From Polytrichum commune (Eukaryota > Streptophyta > Polytrichopsida > Polytrichales > Polytrichaceae), in NCBI GenBank assembly GCA_950295325.1, contig CATNTY010000045.1, positions 1 through 30,045 of the forward strand: a stretch of DNA of 30,045 bases, written 5' to 3'. Positions 17,690-29,208 of this stretch are shown here, piece by piece (the first letter of the stretch is position 1; the number at the start of each line of letters is the position of its first letter). Under the pieces are notes generated by a model. It was not told where the DNA came from and made no database searches. It saw only the letters and a list, made by a program, of their open reading frames with translations. Position numbers and translations under genes: made by a program.

Positions 17690-19666
17690 CTAAAATAGGA
17701 TTTTTTTGATATATGGCTTCAAATAGAATCTTAGAGTTTTATTTTTGAATTGGTAATTTGGGAAAATAAACTAGTTCGTTTGTTCTTGGTTGTTGTTGGT
17801 TCTCCCCGTTCATTGGTGATGAGTCTTAGCAACCTATTTCATTTGAAAGCTAGAGTTCAATATTTTGGGTGGTGGGTACTTAGGACCACTTCACTTAGCA
17901 TCCCAAGTCCCAAGTAAAAAACTTGCAAAAATATACCCTATACACACTAAATTAGGTACATGTCCCTGCACTGAAATGAAGTGGAGACAATTTAAAAGTT
18001 ACGGTCACAAAGCATTCGCAATAAAAAAAGAAAAAAATAAGGCATACTAGACTACACTTTCTTCTATCTATTGTGGGCTCCTAAATAGTGTACCACTATA
18101 TTAGGACGGCTCTCTTCAATTGAAGAGTTTTGGGAAACAAAGTGGCTCAATAGAATAATTGTTGTCCGCATGAATTGAACATGGCATTCGTGAAAACATG
18201 ACACGGCATGTAAAAATGTGACAAAATGCCGTTTTTTTGAATACAAGTAAGGCATGCTTGAATTGGTCTTTGGAGGTAACTTTTGCCAACTATATTTGAA
18301 TGTGTTTACAAAGTGCTAGTAGCTTATGCAAGTGATAATGAGGGAAGAAGTTTTTTGATATCATGAATGTTATGTTCTTCATTGTTACTTCAAACACTCT
18401 TGATAACAATCAAATGTCACATTCGTGGTACAAAAAGACTTCTTTACTCTATGAACTTGCACTATAGGTGCCCATTGAAAAATTAGTTTCAAATGCAAAT
18501 TTGTCCAAAGTCAGTGAAGTGCACTCCACAAGACTAGAATTTGAGTCGGTCTTGAAAAAAGAAAAAGTCGCACGTGAATATGACGTTTTTCACAAATACT
18601 ATGTTGTTATTGCGTGGGCTTACACCACTATTATTTGGTCACCATTGCCTGCACAAGGTCATCATAGTTTCTTGTACATGGTCACCACTACAATGTTCAC
18701 TTACTATTGGGAATATGCAATGCTATAACTTATTTTTTGCTAAGAATGTATGCTTATACCAAGTAAAGTTATTTATGTTGTATATTGTCCATACAACCTA
18801 TTTAGTCTTTGATGGTTAAAAATGACATCTATAGTAACATGTTATAGCCTTAAGAGATTCCAGATAGTAAGCTACACTAAATACCATAATCAGTGTAGCT
18901 TTAAAGTGAACAACAAGTCCAAAAATATGGAGTGGCTTGTCATGTCTTGAAGCCATCACTGCTTGACTTGAAAATTGTGTTTCTGGGTTTTCATTTGTAT
19001 GTTTAGATTTGCGGTTAGGTGTGTGCATGTGGACTTTACCCCATGTAAAATTGTGAAATGTAATGTCATGCATAGTACATTCATATCTTTTATTTTGCGC
19101 ACTAATGTAACATTCTACTATAGTGTGTTTAACATCAAATCGAGATAAGTAAATTATTAAATAATTTCTGAAAAATGAAGCCCACACCATATAGAAGAAA
19201 GATTGTAGTTGTGAGCCTTACAATTGGAATATTGGATCATTGAGGACAACAAGAATGGTGATGATATGATATGGTTAAGATAGTCACATCTATTCCTCAC
19301 ATTTTGTCAAGTTTGGGTACTTAGAGTGATCCAATTTAGATCCGATTAGGTATCTTGTTGAATTCTCTTTTCAACGTGGATTCCAAAACCATGAACTTGA
19401 AAACATTATAACATATCTCAATTTCTTCCTACGGAAATTTTAAGTCAGAGTACTCCAAAACATGTTATTTAGCATGATCATATTTGATAATTCATTTGTA
19501 AGATCCAGCTAAGTTGTAAATGTTGCACAAAAAACATGGCGCACACGTTAAAATGACATCAAGATTAAAGACATCGTCCTTTGAGAATCATGATATGTTT
19601 ATTCCCAACCCTCAGCCACATTATTCCTCTACCTGGACCCCACCTAAAGTAAGCAGTAAGTGAAAC
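17690..19666. repeat. S block in unit 2, no gene recognised
   Basis: Second copy of the S block. It carries an extra stretch of about 240 bases (about 18014-18250) absent from unit 1. The minus-strand frame 18816-19190 keeps the same 124-codon length as in unit 1 with about ten substitutions. I take this as inherited by duplication rather than as proof of coding. Confidence 0.6.
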
Positions 19667-19669
19667 TTA

Positions 19670-20171
19670 GGGCCACTTCACACATGAGACTGAGAGTCCG
19701 CGACCATTTCACTTCAAGCACTCTCATTGGTGGAAAAGGTGGAGCCGGCCCAAGCTCACTTCACACTATGCTTGAGGGACCAACGGAGTATGTGAATGCA
19801 AGATGGATGTAAAGTCTACATGGATTCTTACATGACATCAAATGGATCATGTTTCATGGTCGCTTGGACAATTTTCAAAAACCACCTCTTGGAAGTAGGC
19901 CTAACACAAAACCGGGAGACCATGGCACTCCGAATGCTCATAACCGTTGAATCATTTATTTTATTTTATCATGTGTGAGGACCCGCATGAATAGATATTC
20001 ATTGAAATAGCATTTGGTTGAGGGCCCGGTCACATATGGCTTCACACTACACCTTAGGATCCGTGACCACACTACATGATTTAGGAGGTGTCTTGGACGG
20101 CCTTCGGACACTTTCTTTTGGGCTGTCACAACTTCATGGTCACGGCTCTTGGCTCGTGTGTGAAATGGCCC
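19670..20171. mobile_element. Tourist/PIF-Harbinger-like MITE, unit 2 copy
   Basis: Orthologous copy of the element at 3871-4373 (502 bp), flanked by TTA at 19667-19669 and 20172-20174. Left end GGGCCACTTCACACATGAG; right end keeps GTGTGAAATGGCCC. Confidence 0.85.
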
Positions 20172-20335
20172 TTAACAATAATATCTTGGTGAATGTGTCA
20201 TTGCACACATACAATGCACATCATGCTATGCTTTCACTTGGTTGTGGGAATACATGTAGCATGTGATTTGTGTCCATTACCTGTGTGCAGTAGCTTTAGG
20301 TATCAAAAATAGGTGCAAACTATCTTTTGCAGTAA

Positions 20336-20450
20336 CAACTTGAGAATGATTGATTGATGGTTTATTGAATGAGAATGATTTAGTAATAGAGAATGTTAGA
20401 CCATTCTGTTGCCATCTTTCACCCTTTCCCTATATATAAAGCTCATGTGA
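20336..20450. other. Unit 2 segment replaced by the hAT insertion in unit 1
   Basis: About 115 bases between 'gcagtaac' and 'aacgtgcatg', absent from unit 1, where the 1.1-kb hAT lies. It contains a TATA-like tatatataaa at 20431-20440, but no gene that would use it is supported. Confidence 0.6.
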
Positions 20451-20921
20451 ACGTGCATGTTGCAGATACTACAATCAACGACATTACTGACAACTATGCC
20501 AAATTAGTTTTTGTTGACCGAGCATCCATGCATTGTGAGAGAATGGTCATGACTTCAAATGCAGTTCTTCAGCAATTGCACCAGACAATACCATGCCAAT
20601 TCTGGGCTGTGTAAAAAGGGGCAGACATCGGTTCTCATTTGTCGGGAAAGTAAGAGTGAAAAAGGAAATGAACATTCTGTGCTAGCAATAGCAGTTATAA
20701 TTCTAAATTCCGTCATATCAACCTCGTTAATGGCACTCCTCACTTGTTTCCTGTATTTATTATGTTTTTCATTCCTTGTTCAGCAGAAACTAATCGAGCC
20801 CCTAGGGAAACGGATGTTCTCGGTTTGAATCTCATTCCTTATTGTCACATATTCCTCCCATATATCATAGGTTTTCACATTAAAATAAACCACTAAAGAA
20901 TTTAAACCACACGCTCGCACA

Positions 20922-21620
20922 CAATGTTCAATATTGAAGTCTTCAACACGTGTCAAATGTCATTTTGGCCTTCAAAGAAGGCCTTTTTCTTTTCATGGGA
21001 ACTTCACAAAAATGTGCTCTACAAAGTATCCAGTGAAGGCCCCTCCAAAAATCGCTTGTCACAAAATAAAAGGGACTCCAATTTGCAAATAGAAACCTAG
21101 TGGGACTCCAATCTTGGCACTCTAGTAGACACTTCCAAATTCCAATAACTCCTGCAATTTCGACTCTACAAATTCGACTTGGCGCCGATTGGAACTTCAA
21201 CTTGGCAAGCACAACTATATGCGAAGGTGGATTTTCCAAACAAAATTGGGTGAAGAGTGATTGTAGAAGTCGATTCAAACTTGACACATTGGATGCATTA
21301 ATGCGAGTGTCATTATACATTCCTCCGATGGAAAATATAGATTGGGCTAGAATTTTTGACACTTGGAAATCGACCAAAAACCGGGGGCTTTGCCTTTGGA
21401 GTTGGATGATGAATCAATGCATTATGTAGGGAATTGAAATAATTCTAGTGCATCGTTTTATTGCATGTACTTATTCAATATAGTGAGACATCATAACATT
21501 TTCATATTTAATACAAAATGGTCGATATCAAGTTGGTGTTTTTGTTTGGTGAAGTGTTGCAAAAAGGTTTGAAAGTTCGAGTGAAGTGTGATTATTTGGA
21601 AGCCATTCACCTTGAAATGC
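20922..21620 (+). mobile_element. Second hAT remnant, unit 2 copy, 3' truncated
   Basis: Counterpart of 6566-7296. Its coding tail (about 21193-21390) has one G fewer in the G run near 21385, shifting the frame after 'TKNRG'. The right terminal repeat and about 740 bases that follow in unit 1 are missing. The sequence passes directly into a 17-bp tandem repeat at 21621. Confidence 0.65.
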
Positions 21621-21671
21621 ATGTATCCATATAATTCATGTATCCATATAATTCATGTATCCATATAATTC
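21621..21671. repeat. 17-bp tandem repeat, three copies
   Basis: ATGTATCCATATAATTC repeated three times without error at the deletion junction in unit 2; unit 1 has one copy near 8008. The array sits exactly where about 740 bp are missing relative to unit 1. Confidence 0.9.
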
Positions 21672-21817
21672 ATGCACAAGTTTAATATAAGTTTTGTATT
21701 TCATTTCTATATTCTTGGATTGACGTCTTGGATTTGAACTAACCCTTTAGATGAAGGGCTGAAATTTGAAAGCCCTTCAAAATGAAACTCATATGAGGGT
21801 TTCAATCTTAAACACTG
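21672..21817. mobile_element. Right-end remnant of the hAT MITE in unit 2
   Basis: Matches 8024-8169, ending at the terminal CACTG and followed by CTAAAGGC (21818-21825). Shows that the complete MITE was present before the tandem duplication and later lost its left part in unit 2. Confidence 0.8.
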
Positions 21818-21825
21818 CTAAAGGC

Positions 21826-23105
21826 GATGGCTTCTCCAAATCTGACAGGTGGAAAGAGGAGATCTTATAAGTTTCACCCAACTTTGAAAATAGGCTCCAA
21901 GCCTCTGATACATTAAGAGCTAACGAGCTCTCGATAGAAAGTTTTCTCAAAGAGGGATCAAACTCACGGTTGACTCTATTGCAATAGAACATTCATGAGT
22001 CCACGACACATTTGTACACTGCCACATACAAAAGTAGTTTTCATTTACATGGATCTGCTCAACATGTAGATAAGAACACCTACGGATCATCGTAGCATAA
22101 TCATCAGCCGAAAAGCGCCACCGCTATATATCCTCGAAGGCTAAGTTAGGTACCCTTCCCAGCTTAAGGAATCAGCTTCCCAGCTTCCCAGCTTCCCAGC
22201 TGATGGCAGATACCACAATCTATCAATATTATCTCTACAACATTGTTGGATAGATTGCTTCCAAGAAACTCGGGTGTATCCGTCAAATACTCAAACCTCG
22301 ACTTATAAATCATTCAAACAAGGCGATCTGCAGGACTAAGGCCGTTAGTGTATCAAAAGGTGCGCATGGAAGAAGTACTTGATGTTCCTAACCCTCAACA
22401 GGCTCTTAATAACATATGATTACACACTTGAATGTCTGCATCATGCTGCATTAGTCTGTGCGGGTTAACATGGTCATAATTTCTGGCTTGCATTTGTAGG
22501 TCGAGGCTCCTGATGAGGATCGGGAACTTTCTGTAGGTGGTGGGTTTGGAGATGGGTTCCAGCGAGGGTCGGGGTTGCGTCAGCTTCGTATCCACCTTCG
22601 CCGTCTGTCATTGTTGCAACCTTGAGTAGCTGATGCTGCAATCAATCAACAATCACTTCCAAATCATTTATAAATACGTGCAGCCCACCCAACTGAGCAT
22701 GCATCTTCGATCACAACTACACACGAATCTATCTTGGCTGATCATAGCCACAGATGACCATGAACACACAAAATCAATTGTGATACTGTGCTTGATGCGA
22801 CAGTCTCAGGTTTTGTTGGTGGTTTCTTCAAGGCAACCACATTCACAACAAGTATGTCGTCGACTTCTCCACAAAAAGCAAGGCGTCAGCTAGAACAAGC
22901 GACGCTCCTATTGCAAAAGATCAACAAGACAACTGTAATCACTGTGACGTTTATTCAACTATTTCAGGATCTGTTGGTGGTTTATTCAAAACAGCGGCAC
23001 ATAAAGACGGTGCCCAGCCATCACAAAGCAGCAATTTTGGATGTAAATAGGGAGTATCGACGAGTACTCGTTCAAATCACACTTTCGTGGCCTAGATGAA
23101 GAATG
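21826..23105. other. Region upstream of gene 2, no defensible gene
   Basis: Copy of 8178-9430. Small differences include an expanded run of CCCAGCTT-like words at about 22167-22201, which is single in unit 1 near 8511-8525. The minus-strand frame near 22395-22595 is shifted relative to unit 1, which argues against coding. Confidence 0.45.
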
Positions 23106-23437
23106 CCGGACGCTAAAGGGACCCTGTCCGGCGTGGTGGGGCGCTGGAGCTCTGGCCGGCGTGGTGGGGCGCTGGTGGCGCCACCACCGCCTCTGTCCCC
23201 AAACTTTTCGCGTCCTGTCCACGCGATGATTTGAAGCGTTTCTCAGTTTGATCGAAGCTTTCTGTTGCAAATATTGATCCAGGCGTTGAGTGAGTGAGGT
23301 TCGGCAGAAGGCTAAGGGGGCGATCTGACCATCGAAATAGAAACAAACTGCACAGAGGTTTGAGGTGGGTGTAAATTCTACCAAAACTTGGTAAGGGTGT
23401 TTGTTGCAATTCTTAGCTGCCGTGTGGCATGATTATG

Positions 23438-23621
23438 GTGAGTTTGTTTCTGGGGTGAATTGTATTTCAATTCACATGGGTGAGTGCAGTTTTCTTGAAT
23501 GTACGGTGGCCTGTGTTAATTGTTGGCCTTCGTTTTACAACTTTCAACTTACGACAAGTAAATAGTGCGTGTTGGTATGCGAAGAGGTGGCATGGCTTGT
23601 TGTTGATGCTGGGAATTGCAG
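23438..23621 (+). other. Predicted 5'-leader intron of gene 2
   Basis: Same donor (ATG|GTGAGT) and acceptor (TTGCAG|GCAGC) as in gene 1, 184 nt. Confidence 0.65.
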
Positions 23622-23640
23622 GCAGCTTTTACTCTGGGCT

Positions 23641-23655
23641 TAAACCCTAAACCCT
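23641..23655 (+). promoter_or_regulatory. Telomere-like (telo-box) motif in the leader of gene 2
   Basis: TAAACCCTAAACCCT, two plant telomeric repeats, just upstream of the start codon; the matching site in gene 1 (about 9953) lacks it. AAACCCTAA is known as the telo-box in promoters and leaders of many plant genes, often translation-related. Here it could equally be repair filler. Confidence 0.6.
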
Positions 23656-23673
23656 ACCTCCTAAACCCCAGAC

Positions 23674-25410
23674 ATGTTCATCACCCATAAGCCGAAACTC
23701 CGGAGCCTGCAAGAGTTCTTACAAAGATGGCCACCCTCAAGCACCACGGCTCCAAGTGACTCCTGGATTTATGTCAGAAATCCTGCTGGTGATTCTGCAA
23801 CCAAAGAGTCAGAGGCGGATAGTGTTGGGCTTTCCGAAGCATGGAGCAGCCTCTGCTTGAGCAGAAATGATGCTGTGTCTTGTACAGATTTGGATGCGCT
23901 CGCTGTCGAGTACAGTGTACTATGTGGCAAATGGATGATCTTCTCCGATCCTGCGTCTGTTGATATGGATTGGTCAAAGGTTTGTTTCAAACTATTTCAA
24001 ATGTTTGTGATGTTCATCCTATTCAGTTTAGTCCCTGCAATTTGAATTTGGTGTTGAGGTGGAAAGTTTGTGGGGAGGTTTATGGTTTATGGTTATGGTT
24101 TAGGGTTTATAGTTTCCCAAAAAGCGTGTAATTTGCATCATTATCTTCTCTGTATTGTGATGTTATCTGTGACTAATGCATAGTTGCAGGTCATATGCAA
24201 GTAGCCTCTTAAGAGTTTTTAGACTTCAATAAGGGAAAATGTCGAACGATTTTATAATGTAATGCCAATTGTCCTGGAAGATTATGTTATTGTCTTGATT
24301 GCCTGTAAATTTTATTGCTGTGTTTTTGGATGGTGAGGACAAAGTGATAGAATGGAGTCAGTGAACTTATTCTGGTACAATGTGGTAAAGTGAAGATATT
24401 GAGGTTGGTTCTGGGAAGTGTTGACAGTGGCCTTGTGCTTATTTAATTCACGTGGAAAGCACAAGGTCTTTCCAGGTGTATGGGTGACCTTGCTTTGTTG
24501 GAAATGGGATGCACCTCTTATCACCAATCAGTCTATTAAAAGGTTTTGAGGTATTTAGTTGTATAACATCAACAATTTTGGTTATGTCCAACTTTTTCAT
24601 GGTTACACCTACCATGCCTGCTATATTTGCTTTTATTGGAATATGCTATGAAGGTCTCCACCACCCTGTTCACTGAGGAATAGAATCACGTGCGTCATAT
24701 GAGTGTCTTGTAAGATGTGAGATTTATTTCTTCATCTCAGGTTCTCTTTTATGTCCAAATCCACAATCTCAGGGTTTTACAAACGACTCAGTTTTGTGCA
24801 TATTGAAGAGGAATTCTCTACGCTTCCCTATGACAGTTCTGTGTAGTATGGTGAAGTGTTATCTCTTGCTGCTTTTTGGCATGGAAAGAAAGCATGACTT
24901 GAGTATGCTTTGTGACAAATTTTGTCCTAGGTGCTGTGCATGTAGTTGTATGCATTTAGTGGTATGTATACACAGTATACCTAGGTCCTAGGTGATGTGC
25001 ACAGTTTACCACTAAATAGCTGTAGCATGTACTCAATGAAGTATTTAGTGGTAAACTGTGCAGGTTGCAGAAGGTGTTACAAGTGGCATTCTTGGGATCG
25101 CGGCCAAGGTAGCGCCTAAAACTAATGACAATTATGACATGCGTGTGACATGTGTGTACACAAAGAATTACCTGGATATGGACGATGTGAAGAGAGTAAG
25201 GGAAGGGTTGCGAAGTCTCGGTTTTACCAAGCAGCTGAAGTACAAGCCCGATGCTTTTACCTGTTGTGGTGTGTATCCAAACAACAAGTGGAGAATTCCT
25301 GCCTCCTGTTACAGTGCATGGTAAGAAATACCCCTCACATATGTCTTGTGTGGTTTGTTGCTGGTGTCAAAGTACGCAATTTGAGTTGCATGATTTGTTA
25401 CAGGGATTGA
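23674..25410 (+). CDS. C11orf68/UPF0696 (Bles03, DUF1917) family protein, copy 2
   Basis: Predicted join 23674-23979, 25064-25320, 25404-25410, about 189 residues. The alternative stop TAA 25322-25324 if the last intron is kept gives 188. Same exon structure and splice sites as copy 1. Family motifs are present ('CGKWMIFSDP', 'RVTCVYTKNYLDMDDVKRV', 'KYKPDAFT'). No stop or frameshift, so both copies look functional. Against copy 1 there are 26 replaced codons, one added codon and five silent changes. The replacements cluster at the N-terminus (MFITHKPKLRSLQE versus MRIIHDPEVQSLQQ), in the linker around 25097-25155, and at 'TCCGVYP'. The stretch from NYLDMDD to KYKPDAFT is unchanged. From 25278 on the two genes are identical. 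Confidence 0.85.
23980..25063 (+). other. Intron of gene 2 with perfect 21-bp hairpin over the acceptor
   Basis: 1,084-nt GT-AG intron homologous to that of gene 1. The inverted repeat 24998-25018 / 25042-25062 (TGCACAGTTTACCACTAAATA and its complement) is perfect over 21 bp with a 23-nt loop. It includes the A of the acceptor AG. The gene 1 version has one mismatch. Confidence 0.7.
25321..25403 (+). other. 83-nt intron at the stop codon of gene 2
   Basis: Identical to 11661-11743; splicing or retention both end the protein after SAW(D). Confidence 0.55.
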
Positions 25411-25715
25411 CTCATTTGTGCAACAATTGTGCAGATTTGTGGTTTGGTTGCCTACTTTATATGTATGCTACATCTGACAGAGGTGTCAATGTTTTAAGAT
25501 CTGTTCTGTATTCAATCCAATCCATTTACATAGATTGTCCCTCAAGAAGTTCATACATCCTATATGGTCAGAGTTGGCCACTATGTAGTGCACATGACAA
25601 TCTTGAAACTTCCTAGGTTATAGGATATATTTGCTGGGCAAGCGGTAATGCACTTAATGTGTGACGCTTCACAATTTTATATTCTGCCCACATAGTTTTC
25701 ACCTATTTTTAAGGA

Positions 25716-26101
25716 AGCTCTTCTGCATTCCATAATATACCCACGCATGGTCTTTATCGCGGTATTCTTATACATACCTCACACAGGGTGTGAATGTTTT
25801 GTGATTTTCGGACTAGTTTCACAATTGTTATGATTTGATGTAGAATTCTACAATTCTTTCAATTTACTTCTATTATTCAGAAATTTTGAAAATATTAGAA
25901 TGTATGTTAACGATATTATTAGCTTGCTAGGAAAAAAAAGTCTAAGAGGGAGCCATATGATGCTCATATACATGTGGCATGTAGGCTTTGTGGCTCATAT
26001 ACATTGTGGGCTAGTCGCAGACGTGCTTCATGACTATCCTTACTTCTATATTATCACTCAGTTTGTCATTAAAATGTTTTGAATTTTCTTGTGGTTTTAA
26101 T
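25716..26101. repeat. R block, copy 3 (downstream of gene 2)
   Basis: Identical to 12056-12441, within the exact-match tract. Confidence 0.75.
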
Positions 26102-26680
26102 CCCGGGTACGCAACTCCCGTATTATATGGTCCTAATTATAATCACTTATAATGCGTTTTAGTCCAATATTGAGTGATATTATTTTTTTTAATGTAGGAA
26201 ACCCTTGTAGCCCTTCTAACAAGGAATCCAAAAATGAAATTATATATAGGAAATGAATATATTTTGAAGCATATAATTGCATTAAAAACCTAATTATATG
26301 ATTTTTTTAATACAGGTACCATAGGTCAAACTACCCAACTTTTTGGACTTTTTAATAATATTTTAACATTGTGAATGAATTATAATTTTAATGGGAGGCA
26401 ACTATTCGTGGCTTATAATTTTAATGGGAGGCTTAATAAATATGCAACCCAACTTTTTTTTCATCTCATTTATTTAATTTGGTCTTTACCCAAAAAAAAT
26501 TTCATCTCATTTTGTTTAATTTGGTCTTTACCCAACTTTTTTTTCATCTCATTTTATTTAATTTGGTCTTCACCCAAGTTTTTGATCATTTTAATTTGAT
26601 ATAATTTTTACAAAAGCTATCCTCTAAGCCGTTTTAAGTACGATGCCCCCTGCGTATAATATGGGAGTTGCGTACCCGGG
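26102..26680. mobile_element. 579-bp TIR element with 8-bp target duplication, copy 2
   Basis: Exact copy of 12442-13020 with GTTTTAAT at 26094-26101 and 26681-26688. It lies inside the identical tract, so it was copied with it rather than inserted twice. Confidence 0.85.
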
Positions 26681-26744
26681 GTTTTAATTAAAATAGGTTT
26701 TCTCTGAAATATGGCTTCATATAGAATCTTAGAGTTTTATTTTT

Positions 26745-27995
26745 GAAATTGCAAGCAACCTGTGCAAGTTGCAGAAGAATCAATCCCCCTTGTTTTAGGC
26801 GCTATGGTATGGACTACTCCGGCCCAGTGCTCACCAAACATGATGAGGACATGGAGTCATGCTTCATACACTCAAAATATCCTAACCAGTCTAGAAGTCA
26901 ACATGATTGGGGGACCTATATGACCACTTAATGAGCACGGAAATCTCCACTTCGATAGTGAATAAGATGTTCATATGAGCTCCAAAAATGAGGAGGCAAA
27001 TGACTACTGGCACCATTTGGATCTGCTAATCATCTCGCACAAAATAATTGCATGATGGTTATAGCCGACAAGAGGTGGGCGCAGAGAGAAAAAAAGTATC
27101 CAGTTAACACAAGTCTACCTTAAGTTTCCAGAGGTCGAGAACAAAGGGTCACATGCATTTCCATCTCAAAACAACACCGACACCAATGCACACGATCAGG
27201 AATTACATTGTCCCACAGAAACAGGAAGTCGACATTTCTCACAGGATGATTTCAAAGTGTCAAAATTTTCTGATCCTCAAACCTCCACAGGGGAAAACAA
27301 TCACACAGTCCTATTACAAAAGTATTTCACACAGGTCAAGAGAAGGGGTAGCATACATTTCCACTATAAACCAACCACAAAGCAAATGCACAAGAGGGTA
27401 GCACTACTGTTGTATTGCTTCTTGCGTCAGAAGGAACCTCTACAAATGTCCCCCAGCTCAAGAACTTCACCACATGGAGCAGCAGCAGCAGCAGCATTTC
27501 CCACCATGACACTAGTCTCTACCAACTTAACCTGCACTCGCAAGCACCCACCCTGTGGCAAGTAACAAATGCAATCTGGCGCTAGCATCTCTACCTCATC
27601 AATCATAAAAGCAATCGGCACTGAATTCACCTGCAGGAGCGACTAGAGAGAGATGAGGACGGGAGGTGTCTGTGGCGACGATCCGAGTAATGAAGAGTTA
27701 CGGCCAATTAAACCCCCGGCCGGTGCACGTGGTGATGGATCTCCTGAAGCCTAGCTCTAACCTTGATTGAGCCTGGACCTGATCCTGCGGGCAGATTGAG
27801 AGATCGATTTGAGAGAGGATGCAGGGTGGAGAATCATGAAAATGAGTGCCTACAAATGGCGATGCGAGGTTATGCAATGTAATGCGATGATCGTTCGCTG
27901 ACTACAAGACACTCTTGCAGACATAGTTCCGGCGATACCAGCCACGTCCATGTGCAATTGAGTTCACTGTACAGACCTTATTTTGAAAACAATTG
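26745..27995. repeat. P block, copy c
   Basis: Third P block, part of the exact-match tract. It is followed by the same 154-base hAT-derived fragment (27996-28149) as copy b. Confidence 0.85.
27427..27630 (-). other. Candidate exon of an unidentified minus-strand gene (copy c)
   Basis: Exact copy of 13767-13970, within the identical tract. Same reservations apply. Confidence 0.2.
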
Positions 27996-28149
27996 TCTGG
28001 CCCTCAAAGAAGGCCTTTTTTGGGGGAGAACTTCACAAAAATGTGCTCTATAAAGTGTTCACTAAGGTAGAGAGTGCTTAAACCAACACTTTAAGCCATT
28101 GCAGGTACACGTGGCCATGTCACGGGAAAAAAAATAGTGCATCATATTA

Positions 28150-29208
28150 GCATTTCGACCCAAAGTAGCCTCAAAGAAAAAAAACTTTTTTTAATAAAAG
28201 TATAATATTCCGTGAATTGGCAAAGTCAGAATTAGTAGCTTCTTAATTCCACTAGCTAGGCCAGACAAATAAAGTGAGGGAGAAACCCGAGGACCAACTC
28301 ATTTATTATATAATTTCAACCTCTACCAAATACATACTAGGCCTACATTACACCGGGAACCGAGCTTATGCTCTCATTAAGCCCCACCATGCAAAGCCGT
28401 AAACCAACACAAGTGTAATAATGAGCTGATCCTAATGAATGCGTGCCAAGATACTAACCTAGTAAGTCTAGCAAACAAGCCCTACACTTTAACCACTATA
28501 CCTACATGACATATTTCAATCTCCTTCGTACCATAAACCAACCTCTTTGGCTTTGTGGGCCTACCCCTTTGGCAACAACCTTGACCTTGGATAACAACTT
28601 GCGTTTTCACCATTGGTTACCAAGAAGTTAGTACAAAATACAATCAAGTTACTCCAAATAGTCATTATAACAACCCATTTAATGTTGCAATAAATTTAAA
28701 CTTCCATTAAGGTAGATGGTCTTAAAATAAATAATTTCTAATAATCATTTTTATTCTAATTGTTCAAAATAAAATTGTAAAAAAATATACAAATCGATCT
28801 TGCATACCTTCTTTGTAGTTCAACAAGATGTAAATTTTAATTAAGTACACATATAAGGTTGAAAATCATACCTTGATTATCAGACATAAGATTTTCACCG
28901 CCCACATTGTTAATTTGAAGACGACTTGAGGTCGTTCACTGGGTGTTTGGAATGCATACCATCTCCAATGTAGACGTTTGGTCCAATGAATCTCCGATAC
29001 GTGTGGTTCTTACTTGCACATTTGAATGGTGTGTATGAGTTGTCAGATCAGTGTGTTGAACCACAAGTAGTAACGATGATCATGTTGCTAGCCACTATCT
29101 ACGAGAGGCTCCAAGGTAATGTATTCAAATAGGCTCTTGCAATAGACATAATTTTTTACTGGGCATTTTTTTTTTCATAACCCTCATCCACATCCACATT
29201 TTATTGTT
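28150..29208. other. Single-copy region right of the array
   Basis: AT-rich, no duplicate in the window. One small minus-strand ORF, 28482-28613 (43 codons), encodes a basic 'CCQRGRPTKPKRLVYG' with an AT-hook-like RGRP core. It has an in-frame stop just before its ATG and is short, so I do not call it a gene. The rest shows nothing recognisable. Confidence 0.4.

Larger units (their letters stand above)
23429..23690 (+). promoter_or_regulatory. Upstream ORF overlapping the start codon of gene 2
   Basis: Counterpart of the uORF of gene 1: ATG 23429, leader intron removed, stop TAA 23688-23690. It has 25 codons instead of 20, because 15 bases with telomere-repeat character were added in frame. 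The main ATG at 23674 lies inside it in another frame. Confidence 0.45.
13085..26744. repeat. Tandem unit 2 of a ~13-kb array
   Basis: Second copy, 13,660 bp from P block to P block. It holds P block 13085-14335 plus a hAT fragment 14336-14489. A truncated Harbinger-like/trihelix insertion follows at 14490 to about 17582. R resumes at about 17583 (equivalent to about 1984), then S from about 17690, MITE 19670-20171, hAT remnant 20922-21620, gene 23429-25410, R block and TIR element 26102-26680. S differs from unit 1 by an extra stretch at about 18014-18250, absent from unit 1 near 2413. Confidence 0.9.
25278..28149. repeat. 2.87-kb tract identical to 11618-14489 (copy B)
   Basis: Partner of the tract at 11618. 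The two copies sit in tandem units that differ visibly elsewhere. The identity therefore points to recent gene conversion, recent unequal exchange, or an assembly artefact. Confidence 0.9.
26745..28149. repeat. Truncated third tandem unit (P block only)
   Basis: Third start of the unit. It continues the exact match to 13085-14489 and then leaves the array at TTA 28147-28149. After this point the sequence (GCATTTCG...) has no counterpart elsewhere in the window. This is the right edge of the array as seen here. It also preserves the empty target site of the element that starts at 14490 in unit 2. Confidence 0.85.

Noticed and set aside
28482-28613. 43-codon ORF with AT-hook-like RGRP core
   Set aside because: Single short motif, stop immediately upstream, no splice partner or homologous copy in the window.
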